Position numbers and translations under genes: made by a program. Positions 17,262 to 25,490 of a DNA stretch of 64,000 bases are shown piece by piece; position 1 is the stretch's first letter, and each line of letters begins with the position of its first letter. The stretch is from NCBI RefSeq assembly GCF_003854965.1, contig NZ_RQPI01000002.1, forward strand, positions 1-64,000, given 5' to 3'. Under the pieces are notes generated by a model. It was not told where the DNA came from and did no database searches. It worked only from the letters and a program-made list of their open reading frames with translations. The DNA comes from Paenibacillus rhizophilus. GTDB taxonomy: Bacteria > Bacillota > Bacilli > Paenibacillales > Paenibacillaceae.

Positions 17262-18629
17262 TTATTTCACTAACCCGCGATCTTGTTTTCCATATTTGTG
17301 GAGCAAGTACAGGGAAATAAGGGGCAGCGCGCAAAGGCCAAGATAAATGTGTTGAAACACACTTGCCGTCCCTATTCCTTTTTGTAAAACAATAAGCATC
17401 CCCGTAATGCCTACCCCGAACGCCCCCCCGAAGAAACCGACCAGTTGATTCATGCCCATACCAGCCCCCATGTATTCCATGGGAAGATATTGAGAGATTT
17501 CATTGGAATTGCTGGCTGTCAAACTGGAAAATCCGAGACTCATAAAAAAGTAACTGATGAGAACTCCGTAGATCGAAACACTCGCCACAGTTGCAAACAG
17601 GACGACGGAAAGCAATAGAAACCACGCCCCCCACCTGGAGACGATGCCATTTCCGAACCGGTCGATGATTTTTCCTATTTTTCTTGAAGCAAAGGCAGTA
17701 ACCATCGCACCCGGGAAGATAATCAAGCCGATTTCCATCGGACTCCGGTGAAAGACTTGGGCCAGCAGGATTGGCATACCGAACAGCGTAGCGAAATTGA
17801 TCAAATACGCGGTGAAGCTGATCGTAAGCAGCTGTGTGAAACTTTTCTGACGAAGCAGCTCCGGATGGATAAACGGCGAACGGATTCGGTGAATATGCCG
17901 CCATAACAGCCACATAGCAATTAGACTAATGAGCAGCGGCCAAAGAGAGAAAGTCGTCACAAACAACAGCAAACCCGTAATCGAAGCCGCCACCAGGACG
18001 CTTCCGACGATATCAAAATGGACGGATTTTTTCTCTTCCATAGGAACGTGTCTGTTAAAAATTGGAGTGATAAACAAAACTGCGGCTGTCATGACAAAAA
18101 GGAAGTTCCAACCGAGATACTGTGTCAACGCTCCCCCAATCACCGGTCCCAATCCGAACCCAAGCGAAGTGCCTGAAGCAATGAAGGACATGGCGCTGCC
18201 TCTGCGTTCTTGCGGGATATACCGGGAAAACAACACATAGCCCAGCCCGGGAAAAGCCGCAGCCCCTATCGCCTGAAAAATCCGGGCGGTCATTAATAGA
18301 ATAAAGGAATGGGCGAAAAAGCCGAGCAATGAGGACAAGACCAATAAAAAAGCGCCGAACAGAACCATTTTACGAATCGGTAAAAAATCGGTCAGCCGGC
18401 TATAAGTAATGGTTGCTATCCCAAAAATAATGGAATATGCGGTTACAATCCATGAAGCAACCGTTGGAGTTAAAGAAAACTCATGGGCTACTCCGGGGAG
18501 TGCCACGTTAAACATCGTCGTATTCATGACCACGAGCATCGCGGCCAAACTCCAAAAGGGGACGATCAGTTTCTCATTAAACGATACTTCTCTTTTATTA
18601 AGTATCTCTATATCAGATATGGCTTCCAT
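17262..18629 (-). CDS. MFS drug exporter (DHA2/TetL-like)
   Basis: This is a 455-residue membrane protein with about 14 hydrophobic segments. The first-loop motif WIVTAYSIIFGIATITYSRLTD is near residue 60, with motif C, GTSLGFGLGPVIGG, near 150. Length and motifs match the TetA(L)/QacA-type proton antiporters. The transported drug cannot be named. The gene lies in the same orientation as the tetR gene upstream, with a candidate TetR site at 18771-18790 in between, so expression is probably relieved by a small-molecule inducer (inference). Confidence 0.88.
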   Translation of the reverse strand: MEAISDIEILNKREVSFNEKLIVPFWSLAAMLVVMNTTMFNVALPGVAHEFSLTPTVASWIVTAYSIIFGIATITYSRLTDFLPIRKMVLFGAFLLVLSSLLGFFAHSFILLMTARIFQAIGAAAFPGLGYVLFSRYIPQERRGSAMSFIASGTSLGFGLGPVIGGALTQYLGWNFLFVMTAAVLFITPIFNRHVPMEEKKSVHFDIVGSVLVAASITGLLLFVTTFSLWPLLISLIAMWLLWRHIHRIRSPFIHPELLRQKSFTQLLTISFTAYLINFATLFGMPILLAQVFHRSPMEIGLIIFPGAMVTAFASRKIGKIIDRFGNGIVSRWGAWFLLLSVVLFATVASVSIYGVLISYFFMSLGFSSLTASNSNEISQYLPMEYMGAGMGMNQLVGFFGGAFGVGITGMLIVLQKGIGTASVFQHIYLGLCALPLISLYLLHKYGKQDRGLVK

Positions 18630-18770
18630 AAAAATACCTCCTCATTTCTCAGGTTACTAGGCTACCCGTTCAGTTGAGCTTAGCCAGAACTTCAGGGCTG
18701 AATGGCTGAATCTCTTTATAGCGTCCGTCAGCTTCTTGGTCCAGCCCGCAAGATTCAGATCCGAGTTTCA

Positions 18771-18790
18771 TTGAGAACGATAATTCTCAA
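18771..18790. promoter_or_regulatory. Candidate TetR operator upstream of the MFS gene
   Basis: TTGAGAA-CGATAA-TTCTCAA is an inverted repeat 142 bp upstream of the exporter start. Its left half (ATTGAGAACGAT) recurs exactly upstream of tetR at 19422-19433, which suggests a common regulator. Confidence 0.5.
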
Positions 18791-18805
18791 ATTATTAAAA
18801 AAAAT

Positions 18806-19381
18806 TTAATCCAATACAGCCAGCGTCATGTCGATAATGTTTTCCAGCTTCTGTCTGTCGTTCGTTGTTTTCACTAATACCCGCAAGCCCGTTAACGCAT
18901 TGAGTAAATAATGGGAAAGCTGTCCTGCGTCATAATGTCCGGAAATTTCCCCCGTGGCTTGACCGTGCGTGATCAGCTCGGAAAGAAGGTTCTCCGTCTT
19001 GGCAAAATACTCACTGACTTTGGCAGCCGCTTCCGGGTCCAGCAAGGCCAGTTCACACGCCGTATTTACGATCAGGCATCCTGCCGGCCGAACATCCTCC
19101 ACGTTGATTACCATTTCGAAAATAGAACGGATCGCCTGTTTCGCGGATGTTTGACCTTGAATGCGGGCGTCGACGGAAGCTCTCACCAACTCATTGTACC
19201 GTTCCATGGCTTTCATAAATAAAGCATGCTTGTCTCCGAACGTATCGTACATGCTTCGTTTATGGACCCCCATCGTTTCCACCAGATCCTTCATGGAGGT
19301 CTTCTCATAACCTTGACTCCAAAACAAGTACATCGCTTTTCGTAACACCGTATCAATATCAAACTCTTTGCTTCTAGCCAT
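18806..19381 (-). CDS. TetR/AcrR-family repressor
   Basis: A 191-residue protein. The N-terminal HTH is LFWSQGYEKTSMKDLVETMGVHKRSMYDTFGDKHALF (shown by the LVETMGVHKRSMYDTFG core, residues 33-49), followed by an all-helical ligand domain containing AGCLIVNTACELALLDPEA near 100. The sequence type resembles the AcuR/YezE-like group controlling detoxification operons. The matching inverted-repeat halves upstream of its own gene and of the MFS gene support autoregulation plus control of the exporter operon. Confidence 0.9.
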   Translation of the reverse strand: MARSKEFDIDTVLRKAMYLFWSQGYEKTSMKDLVETMGVHKRSMYDTFGDKHALFMKAMERYNELVRASVDARIQGQTSAKQAIRSIFEMVINVEDVRPAGCLIVNTACELALLDPEAAAKVSEYFAKTENLLSELITHGQATGEISGHYDAGQLSHYLLNALTGLRVLVKTTNDRQKLENIIDMTLAVLD

Positions 19382-19422
19382 ATTTATTCACCTCTGCCTC
19401 CTTGCAAAAACATCATAGCATA

Positions 19423-19440
19423 TTGAGAACGATCGGTAAA
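19423..19440. promoter_or_regulatory. Candidate TetR operator upstream of tetR
   Basis: TTGAGAACGATCGGTAAA lies 42 bp upstream of the tetR start and shares TTGAGAACGAT with the site at 18771-18790. Confidence 0.45.
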
Positions 19441-19480
19441 GAATTCTGAGGAAAAAATTGCCCCTTTGCCCTCCGCTCGA

Positions 19481-19522
19481 ATAAGCCATTTATAAGTGTG
19501 AAACTATTACAGTCTTATATTT
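19481..19522. repeat. Palindromic intergenic element, copy 2
   Basis: In reverse complement this segment reads GAAATATAAG...TAGTTTCACACTTATAAATGGCTTAT, closely matching the element at 9021-9068. It lacks the GC-rich hairpin half that follows copy 1. Confidence 0.5.
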
Positions 19523-19526
19523 CAAG

Positions 19527-19566
19527 AAAAGCCTGTCCGTAGGTTACTCGCGGACAGGCTTTTCTT
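19527..19566 (-). terminator. Strong terminator after the nucleosidase gene
   Basis: AAAAGCCTGTCCG...CGGACAGGCTTTT is a 13-bp perfect stem. On the minus strand it ends the 20524-19628 gene; its symmetry allows use in either direction. Confidence 0.85.
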
Positions 19567-19627
19567 CCGGATGGGTGGATTTCATGCTTGAGGCGGACGA
19601 CTGCTCACCGCTCATGACCGCCGCTGA

Positions 19628-20524
19628 CTAAACAGCTTCAGAATCGGTTGAGTCGGCAAGACCGTTTAACAGCAAATGATCCGGCAGTTCATCAATTGTA
19701 GCAAGGACAAGCGCCGCTGCGCTTTCAGCCACCGTATTAATCGTGCGCGCCAGTTCATTTCCAGCCTCTTCTTCGGGTGTATGAATGGCTATGGCGGACA
19801 CAATGCGCTCCAGCTTTTCGGGGCTTAACGACTGCTCATGGGCGTCGTCGGAAATGGAACGGACCACAAGGAACGGCACCTTATTCGTCCAAGCGACCTG
19901 AGCGAAAGCCGCCCCTTCCGTCTCGACGGCCAGGGCTTCGAACTGGTCCCTGATCTGCTGCCGCTTCTCGGACGAGAAGACGACCTGATCCCCCGTCGCG
20001 ATGACTCCCTCTTTGAATTTACGGTCAGGCGCCGATGACGTAAGCTTTATCGCCGCTTGACGGGCCGCCCGCAGCAGCCCACTGTCGCTGTCGAAGCGGT
20101 TGACCCTGCCCCATAGAGCCGCATGCTCCGAAGCTTCGTCCACGATTCTCGGGCCAAACGGATGAAACGCCAGCGGGCTTCCGTACAGGACTCCCGCGTC
20201 GTGATGCACGACCGACGAAGCCAGCACCACATCGTTTAATGAAAGCTCCGGGTCAAGCGACCCGGCGACGCCGGTAAAGAACAGAACATCCGGACTGTAG
20301 CCGGTGATAAGCGCCTGAAGCGCAGCCGCCGTATTCGTCTTCTGCGTGCCTGCCACGCCCAGGAACAGCTCATGTTCTCCATACGAGGCTTGATAGAGCA
20401 GCCCGACCGGCGTAGGTATACGGCGAACGTGCTGCACCCAGCCGAGCAGCGGTTCGATTTCCGATACAAGCGCACCGAGTACGCCAATTCTTAACGGGGT
20501 TTCACCTGTTTTCTGCTTCGCCAT
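19628..20524 (-). CDS. Nucleoside phosphorylase / MTA-SAH nucleosidase-family protein
   Basis: This 298-residue protein has the phosphorylase-superfamily elements: RIGVLGALVSEIEPLL at the N-terminus, FFTGVAGSLDPELSLNDVVLAS near residue 80, and the nucleoside-binding ALAVETEGAAFAQVAWTNKVPFLVVRSISDDA near 195-225 (core VETEGAAFAQVA). The Asp in SDDA is the position of the general acid in MTA/SAH nucleosidases. It is longer than classical MtnN (about 230) because of a C-terminal extension of about 60 residues after HTPEEEAGNEL. It precedes no methionine-salvage genes, so the substrate is unclear. Confidence 0.78.
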   Translation of the reverse strand: MAKQKTGETPLRIGVLGALVSEIEPLLGWVQHVRRIPTPVGLLYQASYGEHELFLGVAGTQKTNTAAALQALITGYSPDVLFFTGVAGSLDPELSLNDVVLASSVVHHDAGVLYGSPLAFHPFGPRIVDEASEHAALWGRVNRFDSDSGLLRAARQAAIKLTSSAPDRKFKEGVIATGDQVVFSSEKRQQIRDQFEALAVETEGAAFAQVAWTNKVPFLVVRSISDDAHEQSLSPEKLERIVSAIAIHTPEEEAGNELARTINTVAESAAALVLATIDELPDHLLLNGLADSTDSEAV

Positions 20525-20552
20525 ATACTGGCCTCCGTTTCGTTAATATCGA

Positions 20553-21011
20553 CTATACCGCGATGACTTCGACGGCGCCCGCTCCGCTTCCCTTGGAGAA
20601 ATCAAGCACCTTCAGTTCCCGGGCATCCACCTTATAGAAAGCCGTATCCTGCAGCAGGCCCTTCTCCGCTCTTTCTTTAAACCGCGGATTACGGCTGCCC
20701 AGCTGCTGAATCGCCCGGTCGATCTCAGCCTGATCGGCAATCGCCTCAGCTGTCCCGTGTACGGAAACATTAACAAAGCTTGAAAGTTCCTGATTCTCAT
20801 GCTGGAAGAAGAGGACGATCTTCGGATTCTCCTGAATCTGCTCCACCTTCTTGCTGTTTTTATGAGTTGAAAAATAAATCGTGTACCCGTCGGCTACAAA
20901 GGAACCCAGACTTCTCAAAACCGGCGATTGATCGTTATTGACCGTCGCCAAAACAACAAAACGGGTATCGTTCAAATATTTCACAATCCGGTTTCTTGCT
21001 TCTTCACTCAT
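20553..21011 (-). CDS. PPOX-class FMN-binding split-barrel protein
   Basis: This is a 152-residue protein with the pyridoxamine-5-phosphate-oxidase fold: RFVVLATVNNDQSPVLRSLG (residues 17-36), YTIYFSTHKNSKKVEQI (near 44-60) and VSVHGTAEAI (near 86). Small members of this family bind FMN, F420 or haem, and most have unknown substrates. The ATG at 21011 has AAGGAG nine bases upstream and is preferred to the more upstream in-frame ATG codons. It precedes the nucleosidase gene by 28 nt and may be co-transcribed. Confidence 0.8.
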   Translation of the reverse strand: MSEEARNRIVKYLNDTRFVVLATVNNDQSPVLRSLGSFVADGYTIYFSTHKNSKKVEQIQENPKIVLFFQHENQELSSFVNVSVHGTAEAIADQAEIDRAIQQLGSRNPRFKERAEKGLLQDTAFYKVDARELKVLDFSKGSGAGAVEVIAV

Positions 21012-21059
21012 TCTCATACACTCCTTGTCATATTCTCTATTTTCCGAACCGAAACGCAA

Positions 21060-21093
21060 AAAAGGAGGCCTGATTGGGTAATCAAGCCTCCAG
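21060..21093 (-). terminator. Terminator of the YdeI-like gene
   Basis: GGAGGCcTGATT-GGGT-AATCAaGCCTCC (21064-21091) forms a long stem. On the minus strand it is followed by TTTTTT, downstream of the gene ending at 21204. Confidence 0.85.
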
Positions 21094-21203
21094 CAGTCTG
21101 GTCAGCGAAATAATATCAACTATTCCACTCGGAATTCATGATATTTTACATCTTAGTTTTGCACCGGCAAATTGTCAATATTTTAATTTTTAACACATCA
21201 ACA

Positions 21204-21881
21204 CTATTGCCCTCTTCTTCTATACAGATCGATTGACTTATAACCTTGGGCTAAAATATCTTTCATCTCGCCCAATCGTTTCTCCTGCGTCTCGCTTCTC
21301 TTCGCGCTGTACACGTAACGGGCCCAGTCCTTCTGGTAGCCGAAGGTTAATTGATTGTAGACGGTCAATACTTCTTCATCGCTCTCCAAATATTGCTTGA
21401 TATCCGAAATGTTACCGATATAATCATCAACGCATTGACTGCTCTTGGTGCCGGCTGTTTTCTTCATTTTAGGGGCTTGCGACTTCAGGCCGACGACGGT
21501 GAATACCTCATCCAGACTGACCATCCTTGAAAATTTCAAACGGCTGTTCTGTACATACCCATCCTCGTCAACGGGGAGTTGAACCATGATTCTGTCCCGG
21601 TCTATGAATTCTTTGTATTTCGGATTGTTTTTCTTGGGATAAGCAAAGTATAAATATCCGTCGTCAACCAAGGCTTGGTTTTCAATGACGTTCTGCAAGC
21701 CGCTGCCAAATTGCTCGAGATTAAAAACAAAGATAAAAATCAAATCGTATTGCTCTCTTATGAAGGCGGAATCAAAGTCCAATTCATTAAAATCATCAAT
21801 ATCTTCCGGTTTATTCAGGATCAATTTAGAAGGGTATTTATTCAGATTTAATTTTGTAATTACGCTGTTCTTCGAATTCAT
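21204..21881 (-). CDS. YdeI/OmpD-associated-family protein
   Basis: A 225-residue protein. The C-terminal part, YQKDWARYVYSAKRSETQEKRLGEMKDIL (core WARYVYSAKRSETQEKRL, near residues 185-202), matches the YdeI/OmpD-associated signature in which a Trp-x-x-x-x-x-SAK-x-x-x-T-x-x-x-R helix is conserved. The N-terminal 110 residues resemble the small DUF3052-like domain found with it. The molecular function is not established. The start ATG at 21881 has GGAGGC six bases upstream. It appears to be a single gene with its own terminator. Confidence 0.65.
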   Translation of the reverse strand: MNSKNSVITKLNLNKYPSKLILNKPEDIDDFNELDFDSAFIREQYDLIFIFVFNLEQFGSGLQNVIENQALVDDGYLYFAYPKKNNPKYKEFIDRDRIMVQLPVDEDGYVQNSRLKFSRMVSLDEVFTVVGLKSQAPKMKKTAGTKSSQCVDDYIGNISDIKQYLESDEEVLTVYNQLTFGYQKDWARYVYSAKRSETQEKRLGEMKDILAQGYKSIDLYRRRGQ

Positions 21882-21969
21882 GAATGAGCCTCCATACACT
21901 CTTTTTACGGTCGCATTAAGAAATATTATAGCCGAATCCGTATGAAAAGAGTAACTACAGCTCAGAGAT

Positions 21970-23628
21970 TCATTCCGCTTTACATATCAAACTTTCATAT
22001 GGCTTCAGCATGCCGTTGTTATGCTCTTTCAGATTGGACAGTATAATTGAGCCTGCAACCGGTTCGGCTAATGTAATGCTTCGGTCCGTAAAATTGCATA
22101 ATACCGTCCACTCCTCGTTACCCAAGGCCCGAACATATCCGCCAAGCTCCTCGGAATCCGTATAAATCTCCCGATAGCCGCCGTATATCAACGCTTTATT
22201 CTCGCGGCGCAGCCTGATCAGCTTCCGGTAGAAATGCAGAATCGAATTGTCATCACGCAGCGACTGCTCCACATTAATCGACGAATAATTCGGATTCACT
22301 GACAGCCAAGGCACCCCGGAGGTAAATCCGGCCATCGGCTCCGGACTCCACTGCATCGGCATGCGCCCCTGGTCCCGGCTTCTCTTCGCCAGATGTTCCA
22401 TAATGCCAACCTCGGGTCTGCCAAGGACCGTTTCGTAAGAGTGAAAATTGATGCTTTCAATATCCCTGTACTCCTCTATCGAAGTAAAGTAATGATTGGT
22501 CATGCCAATCTCCTGCCCTTGATAGATAAAAGGAGTTCCCCGCATCAGAAAATAGTAGGCGGCCAGCATTTTGGCCGATTCCTCGCGGAATGGCCCATCG
22601 CAGCCGAATTTCGAAACTGAACGGACGTGGTCATGGTTCTCCATGAACAGCGCCATCCATCCTTTATTGGCAGTTTCCCTCTGCCATTTGGACAGGGCAT
22701 GCTTGAAGTCAGTCAGCTTCCAGGGATGATAGATTCCTCTAGCCATCGGCTTGACGTCCAGATCCACATGATCAAATTGAAAAATCATATTAAAAACGCC
22801 GCTCTGCTCATCCACATAATCATGAATCTGCTCAATCGGAACTCCCGGAGCCTCCGCGACGGTCATCACATTGCGCGGTTCAAGCACCTCCCGTTTCATT
22901 TCGTGCAGAAAATCCAAGATGCCGGGTTGATTCAGGCTTGCCTCGGCAAGAGGCGCATAGCGGCGGCTGCCCTCCGTCTTCAGTTGCGGAAATTGCTGAT
23001 TCTTCTTAATAAAGGTAATCGCGTCGATGCGAAATCCGGCGATTCCTTTGTCGATCCACCATTCCATCATGGAGAAAATATTCCGGCGAACTTCGGGGTT
23101 CTCCCAGTTCAGATCCGGCTGCTTTCTGGAAAAACAGTGCAGATAATATTCCTGCGTGTTCTCGTCATACTCCCAGGCGGAACCCCCGAAATTCGACTCC
23201 CAGTTGGTCGGCTCTTCTCCGCCCGAACCCGGCTTCCATATATACCAGTCGCGTTTCGGATTGTCTTTGGAGCTGCGGGATTCTACGAACCAGGCATGTT
23301 CATCCGAGGTATGGTTCGCCACCAGGTCCATGATAATGCGGATACCGAGGGCTTCCGCTTTGGCTATCAGTTCGAGCATATCTTCCATTGTTCCATATTC
23401 GGCCTGCATTTTATAGAAATCCCGAATGTCGTACCCGTTATCGTCGTTCGGCGAGTCGTAAACCGGGCATACCCAAATGACGTCGATGCCCAAATCGCTG
23501 AGGTATCCGAGCCGGTTGATGATACCGCGCAGATCCCCGATTCCGTCTCCACCCGAATCCTGAAAGCTTCGGGGATAAATTTGATAAACGACACTTTCCT
23601 TCCACCAGTTGCGGTCTCTGTTTTCCAT
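21970..23628 (-). CDS. GH13 alpha-glucosidase (oligo-glucosidase type)
   Basis: A 552-residue cytoplasmic glycoside hydrolase. Catalytic residues are visible: nucleophile Asp 202 in GFRIDAITFI, acid/base Glu 259 in MTVAEAPG, and Asp 333 in MENHDHVRS. The region-V signature is QPDLNWENP (170-178). The residue after the nucleophile is Ala rather than the Val typical of strict alpha-1,6 enzymes, which tilts the prediction toward alpha-1,4 or mixed specificity (family knowledge applied as inference). It is the last gene after the binding protein and two permeases, so imported oligosaccharides are probably split to glucose here. Confidence 0.93.
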   Translation of the reverse strand: MENRDRNWWKESVVYQIYPRSFQDSGGDGIGDLRGIINRLGYLSDLGIDVIWVCPVYDSPNDDNGYDIRDFYKMQAEYGTMEDMLELIAKAEALGIRIIMDLVANHTSDEHAWFVESRSSKDNPKRDWYIWKPGSGGEEPTNWESNFGGSAWEYDENTQEYYLHCFSRKQPDLNWENPEVRRNIFSMMEWWIDKGIAGFRIDAITFIKKNQQFPQLKTEGSRRYAPLAEASLNQPGILDFLHEMKREVLEPRNVMTVAEAPGVPIEQIHDYVDEQSGVFNMIFQFDHVDLDVKPMARGIYHPWKLTDFKHALSKWQRETANKGWMALFMENHDHVRSVSKFGCDGPFREESAKMLAAYYFLMRGTPFIYQGQEIGMTNHYFTSIEEYRDIESINFHSYETVLGRPEVGIMEHLAKRSRDQGRMPMQWSPEPMAGFTSGVPWLSVNPNYSSINVEQSLRDDNSILHFYRKLIRLRRENKALIYGGYREIYTDSEELGGYVRALGNEEWTVLCNFTDRSITLAEPVAGSIILSNLKEHNNGMLKPYESLICKAE

Positions 23629-23671
23629 AGCTCCACACTTCCTCCAGGTTTCGCATATTTTTATCTATACT

Positions 23672-24508
23672 TTATTTGATCGCTCCCTGGCTGACGCCCC
23701 GGATAATATAGCGTTGTCCGAACAGATAGGCGACAAGAACAGGCAGGATGGTCAGCAGCAGCGCGGGAATCAGCAGCTCCCAGTTGTTCATATACGTACC
23801 GTTGAAGACCTTCATTTTGATCGGCATGGTGAAATCCTGTTCTTTCGTAAGCACCAAAGAGGGCAGCAGGTAGTCGTTCCAGATCCACAGCACGTTCAGA
23901 ATGGCGATTGTGACGGAGGTCGGAGCGAGCATGGGCAGCACAATTTTGAAAAAAGTCTGCGGCCGTGTGCACCCGTCCAGCAATGAAGCTTCTTCCAGTT
24001 CATAAGGGATCGATTTTACAAAACCGTGATACATGAAGATGGAGAGCGCGCTCCCGAATCCGATATACAAGATGATCAGCAGCGGAATCGGCGCGGCATC
24101 GATCCAGTGAAGCTTGGCTCCATAAATATAGATCAGCGGAATCATGATGGATTGAAAAGGAATAATCATCGAAGCGACCATCAGGGCAAAGAGCCCGTTA
24201 TTGAATTTGGTCGGACGTCTTACCATGTAATAAGCGGTCATTGCCGCGAAAATGCCGATGAACAGAACACTCAGAAAAGTAATGACGACCGTATTTCTGA
24301 ATGAAACAAAGAAATTCATTTTATCAATGACTTCGGCAAAACGGCCAAAATCAAGACTGTGCGGCAGAGAAAACGGGCTTTCGAGTATTTCCCCGTTGTT
24401 CTTGAAGGAGTTGACAAGCATAAGGAAGAACGGAAAGACAAACAGGACAAAGGATACGGCCAGCAATAGATAAGTCAGGAATGAAGCGGCTTTTTTTCTG
24501 GCTTCCAT
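23672..24508 (-). CDS. Carbohydrate ABC transporter permease (MalG type)
   Basis: A 278-residue membrane protein with about six helices. The EAA loop ELEEASLLDGCTRPQTFFKIVLP is near 190-212, and the C-terminus is GQRYIIRGVSQGAIK. Its start codon shares one base with the stop of the preceding permease gene (TAATG), indicating translational coupling. As in the first importer, no ATPase gene accompanies it. Confidence 0.93.
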   Translation of the reverse strand: MEARKKAASFLTYLLLAVSFVLFVFPFFLMLVNSFKNNGEILESPFSLPHSLDFGRFAEVIDKMNFFVSFRNTVVITFLSVLFIGIFAAMTAYYMVRRPTKFNNGLFALMVASMIIPFQSIMIPLIYIYGAKLHWIDAAPIPLLIILYIGFGSALSIFMYHGFVKSIPYELEEASLLDGCTRPQTFFKIVLPMLAPTSVTIAILNVLWIWNDYLLPSLVLTKEQDFTMPIKMKVFNGTYMNNWELLIPALLLTILPVLVAYLFGQRYIIRGVSQGAIK

Positions 24509-25392
24509 TAGGCGGCAACCTCCATTTTCTTGCTGAAATAGACTTGCAGTCCCGTAATGACCGCCACAATGACGAACAGCATGATCGCTTCGGCTTGACC
24601 GACGCCGTAGATATTTTCCGAAAAGGCTTTTTGAACGACATGCATGGATACCATAGTCGTACTGCCGTAAGGCCCGCCTGCGGTCAGGGAGTAGTTCACA
24701 TCATAAACCATAAAGGCATTTTTCAAGGTTAAAAAAACCGTGACGACAAAAGATGGAACCATCAGCGGCAGAGTGACATTTCTCAAGCGCTGCCAAGCGT
24801 TTGCCCCGTCAATGGTGGACGCCTCCATCACATCTTTCGGCACATTGATCAAACCTGCGACAAAGATAATCATCATATATCCCGCCGATTGCCAGATCGT
24901 CACAATAACGATGGCCCAGAAAGCCAGATGCTCATCTCCCAGCCAGCCCAGCCGCAGCCACTCGATTCCGAGCTTGTCGCCAATGGACGGAAGCGTCTGC
25001 ACGAAAATAAACTGCCAGATATAGCCGAGAATCAATCCGCCGATCAGATTGGGAGTAAACAGCGACGTCCGAAAGAAATTTTGCATCCTTACTCCGGAGG
25101 TGACCAGGAAAGCCAGAATAAAGCCAAGGATATTAATGATTAGGACCGTCGCGACAACGAATTCTACCGTCAGCCACATGGATTCCCAGAATGCGGTATC
25201 CATAAATGCTGTTTTATAGTTGCCGAAGCCTGAGAACTTGATTGGATTAATAGGAGAAGTCATATCCGTCAGCGTAAGGTATAGGCCATAGGCGAAAGGA
25301 ATCAGTACCGCCAAGGCAAAGAAAATGATCGTTGGACCGGTAAAAAACAACTGGTTGCCCAGCGACTTCAGCCGGCTTTTTTCCGTTATCAT
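24508..25392 (-). CDS. Sugar ABC transporter permease (MalF type)
   Basis: A 294-residue permease with six predicted helices and the EAA loop DVMEASTIDGANAWQRLRNVTLP near 200-222 (core MEASTIDGANAWQRLRNV). The GGPYGSTTMVSMHVVQKAF stretch near 245 is family-typical. I place the start at ATG 25392, five bases after AGGGGTGA; a GTG three codons earlier lies inside that site. It lies between the binding-protein and MalG-type genes. Confidence 0.92.
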   Translation of the reverse strand: MITEKSRLKSLGNQLFFTGPTIIFFALAVLIPFAYGLYLTLTDMTSPINPIKFSGFGNYKTAFMDTAFWESMWLTVEFVVATVLIINILGFILAFLVTSGVRMQNFFRTSLFTPNLIGGLILGYIWQFIFVQTLPSIGDKLGIEWLRLGWLGDEHLAFWAIVIVTIWQSAGYMMIIFVAGLINVPKDVMEASTIDGANAWQRLRNVTLPLMVPSFVVTVFLTLKNAFMVYDVNYSLTAGGPYGSTTMVSMHVVQKAFSENIYGVGQAEAIMLFVIVAVITGLQVYFSKKMEVAA

Positions 25393-25490
25393 AGATTTCA
25401 CCCCTAAAGCTTAAAGTTGTGGAAAAGAACGGGGAACGCCCCGCCTTTTCCAGAGTTACTGCCAGCACTCGTTTGGTTCCGTCAGTTGTC

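Noticed and set aside
18771-18790. Fur or PerR box
   Set aside because: The palindrome departs from the 7-1-7 iron-box pattern, and its half-site recurs upstream of tetR, favouring TetR.
22627-23679. Plus-strand frame of 350 codons
   Set aside because: It is antisense to the GH13 gene, whose catalytic motifs are unmistakable; no start signal or domain was found.
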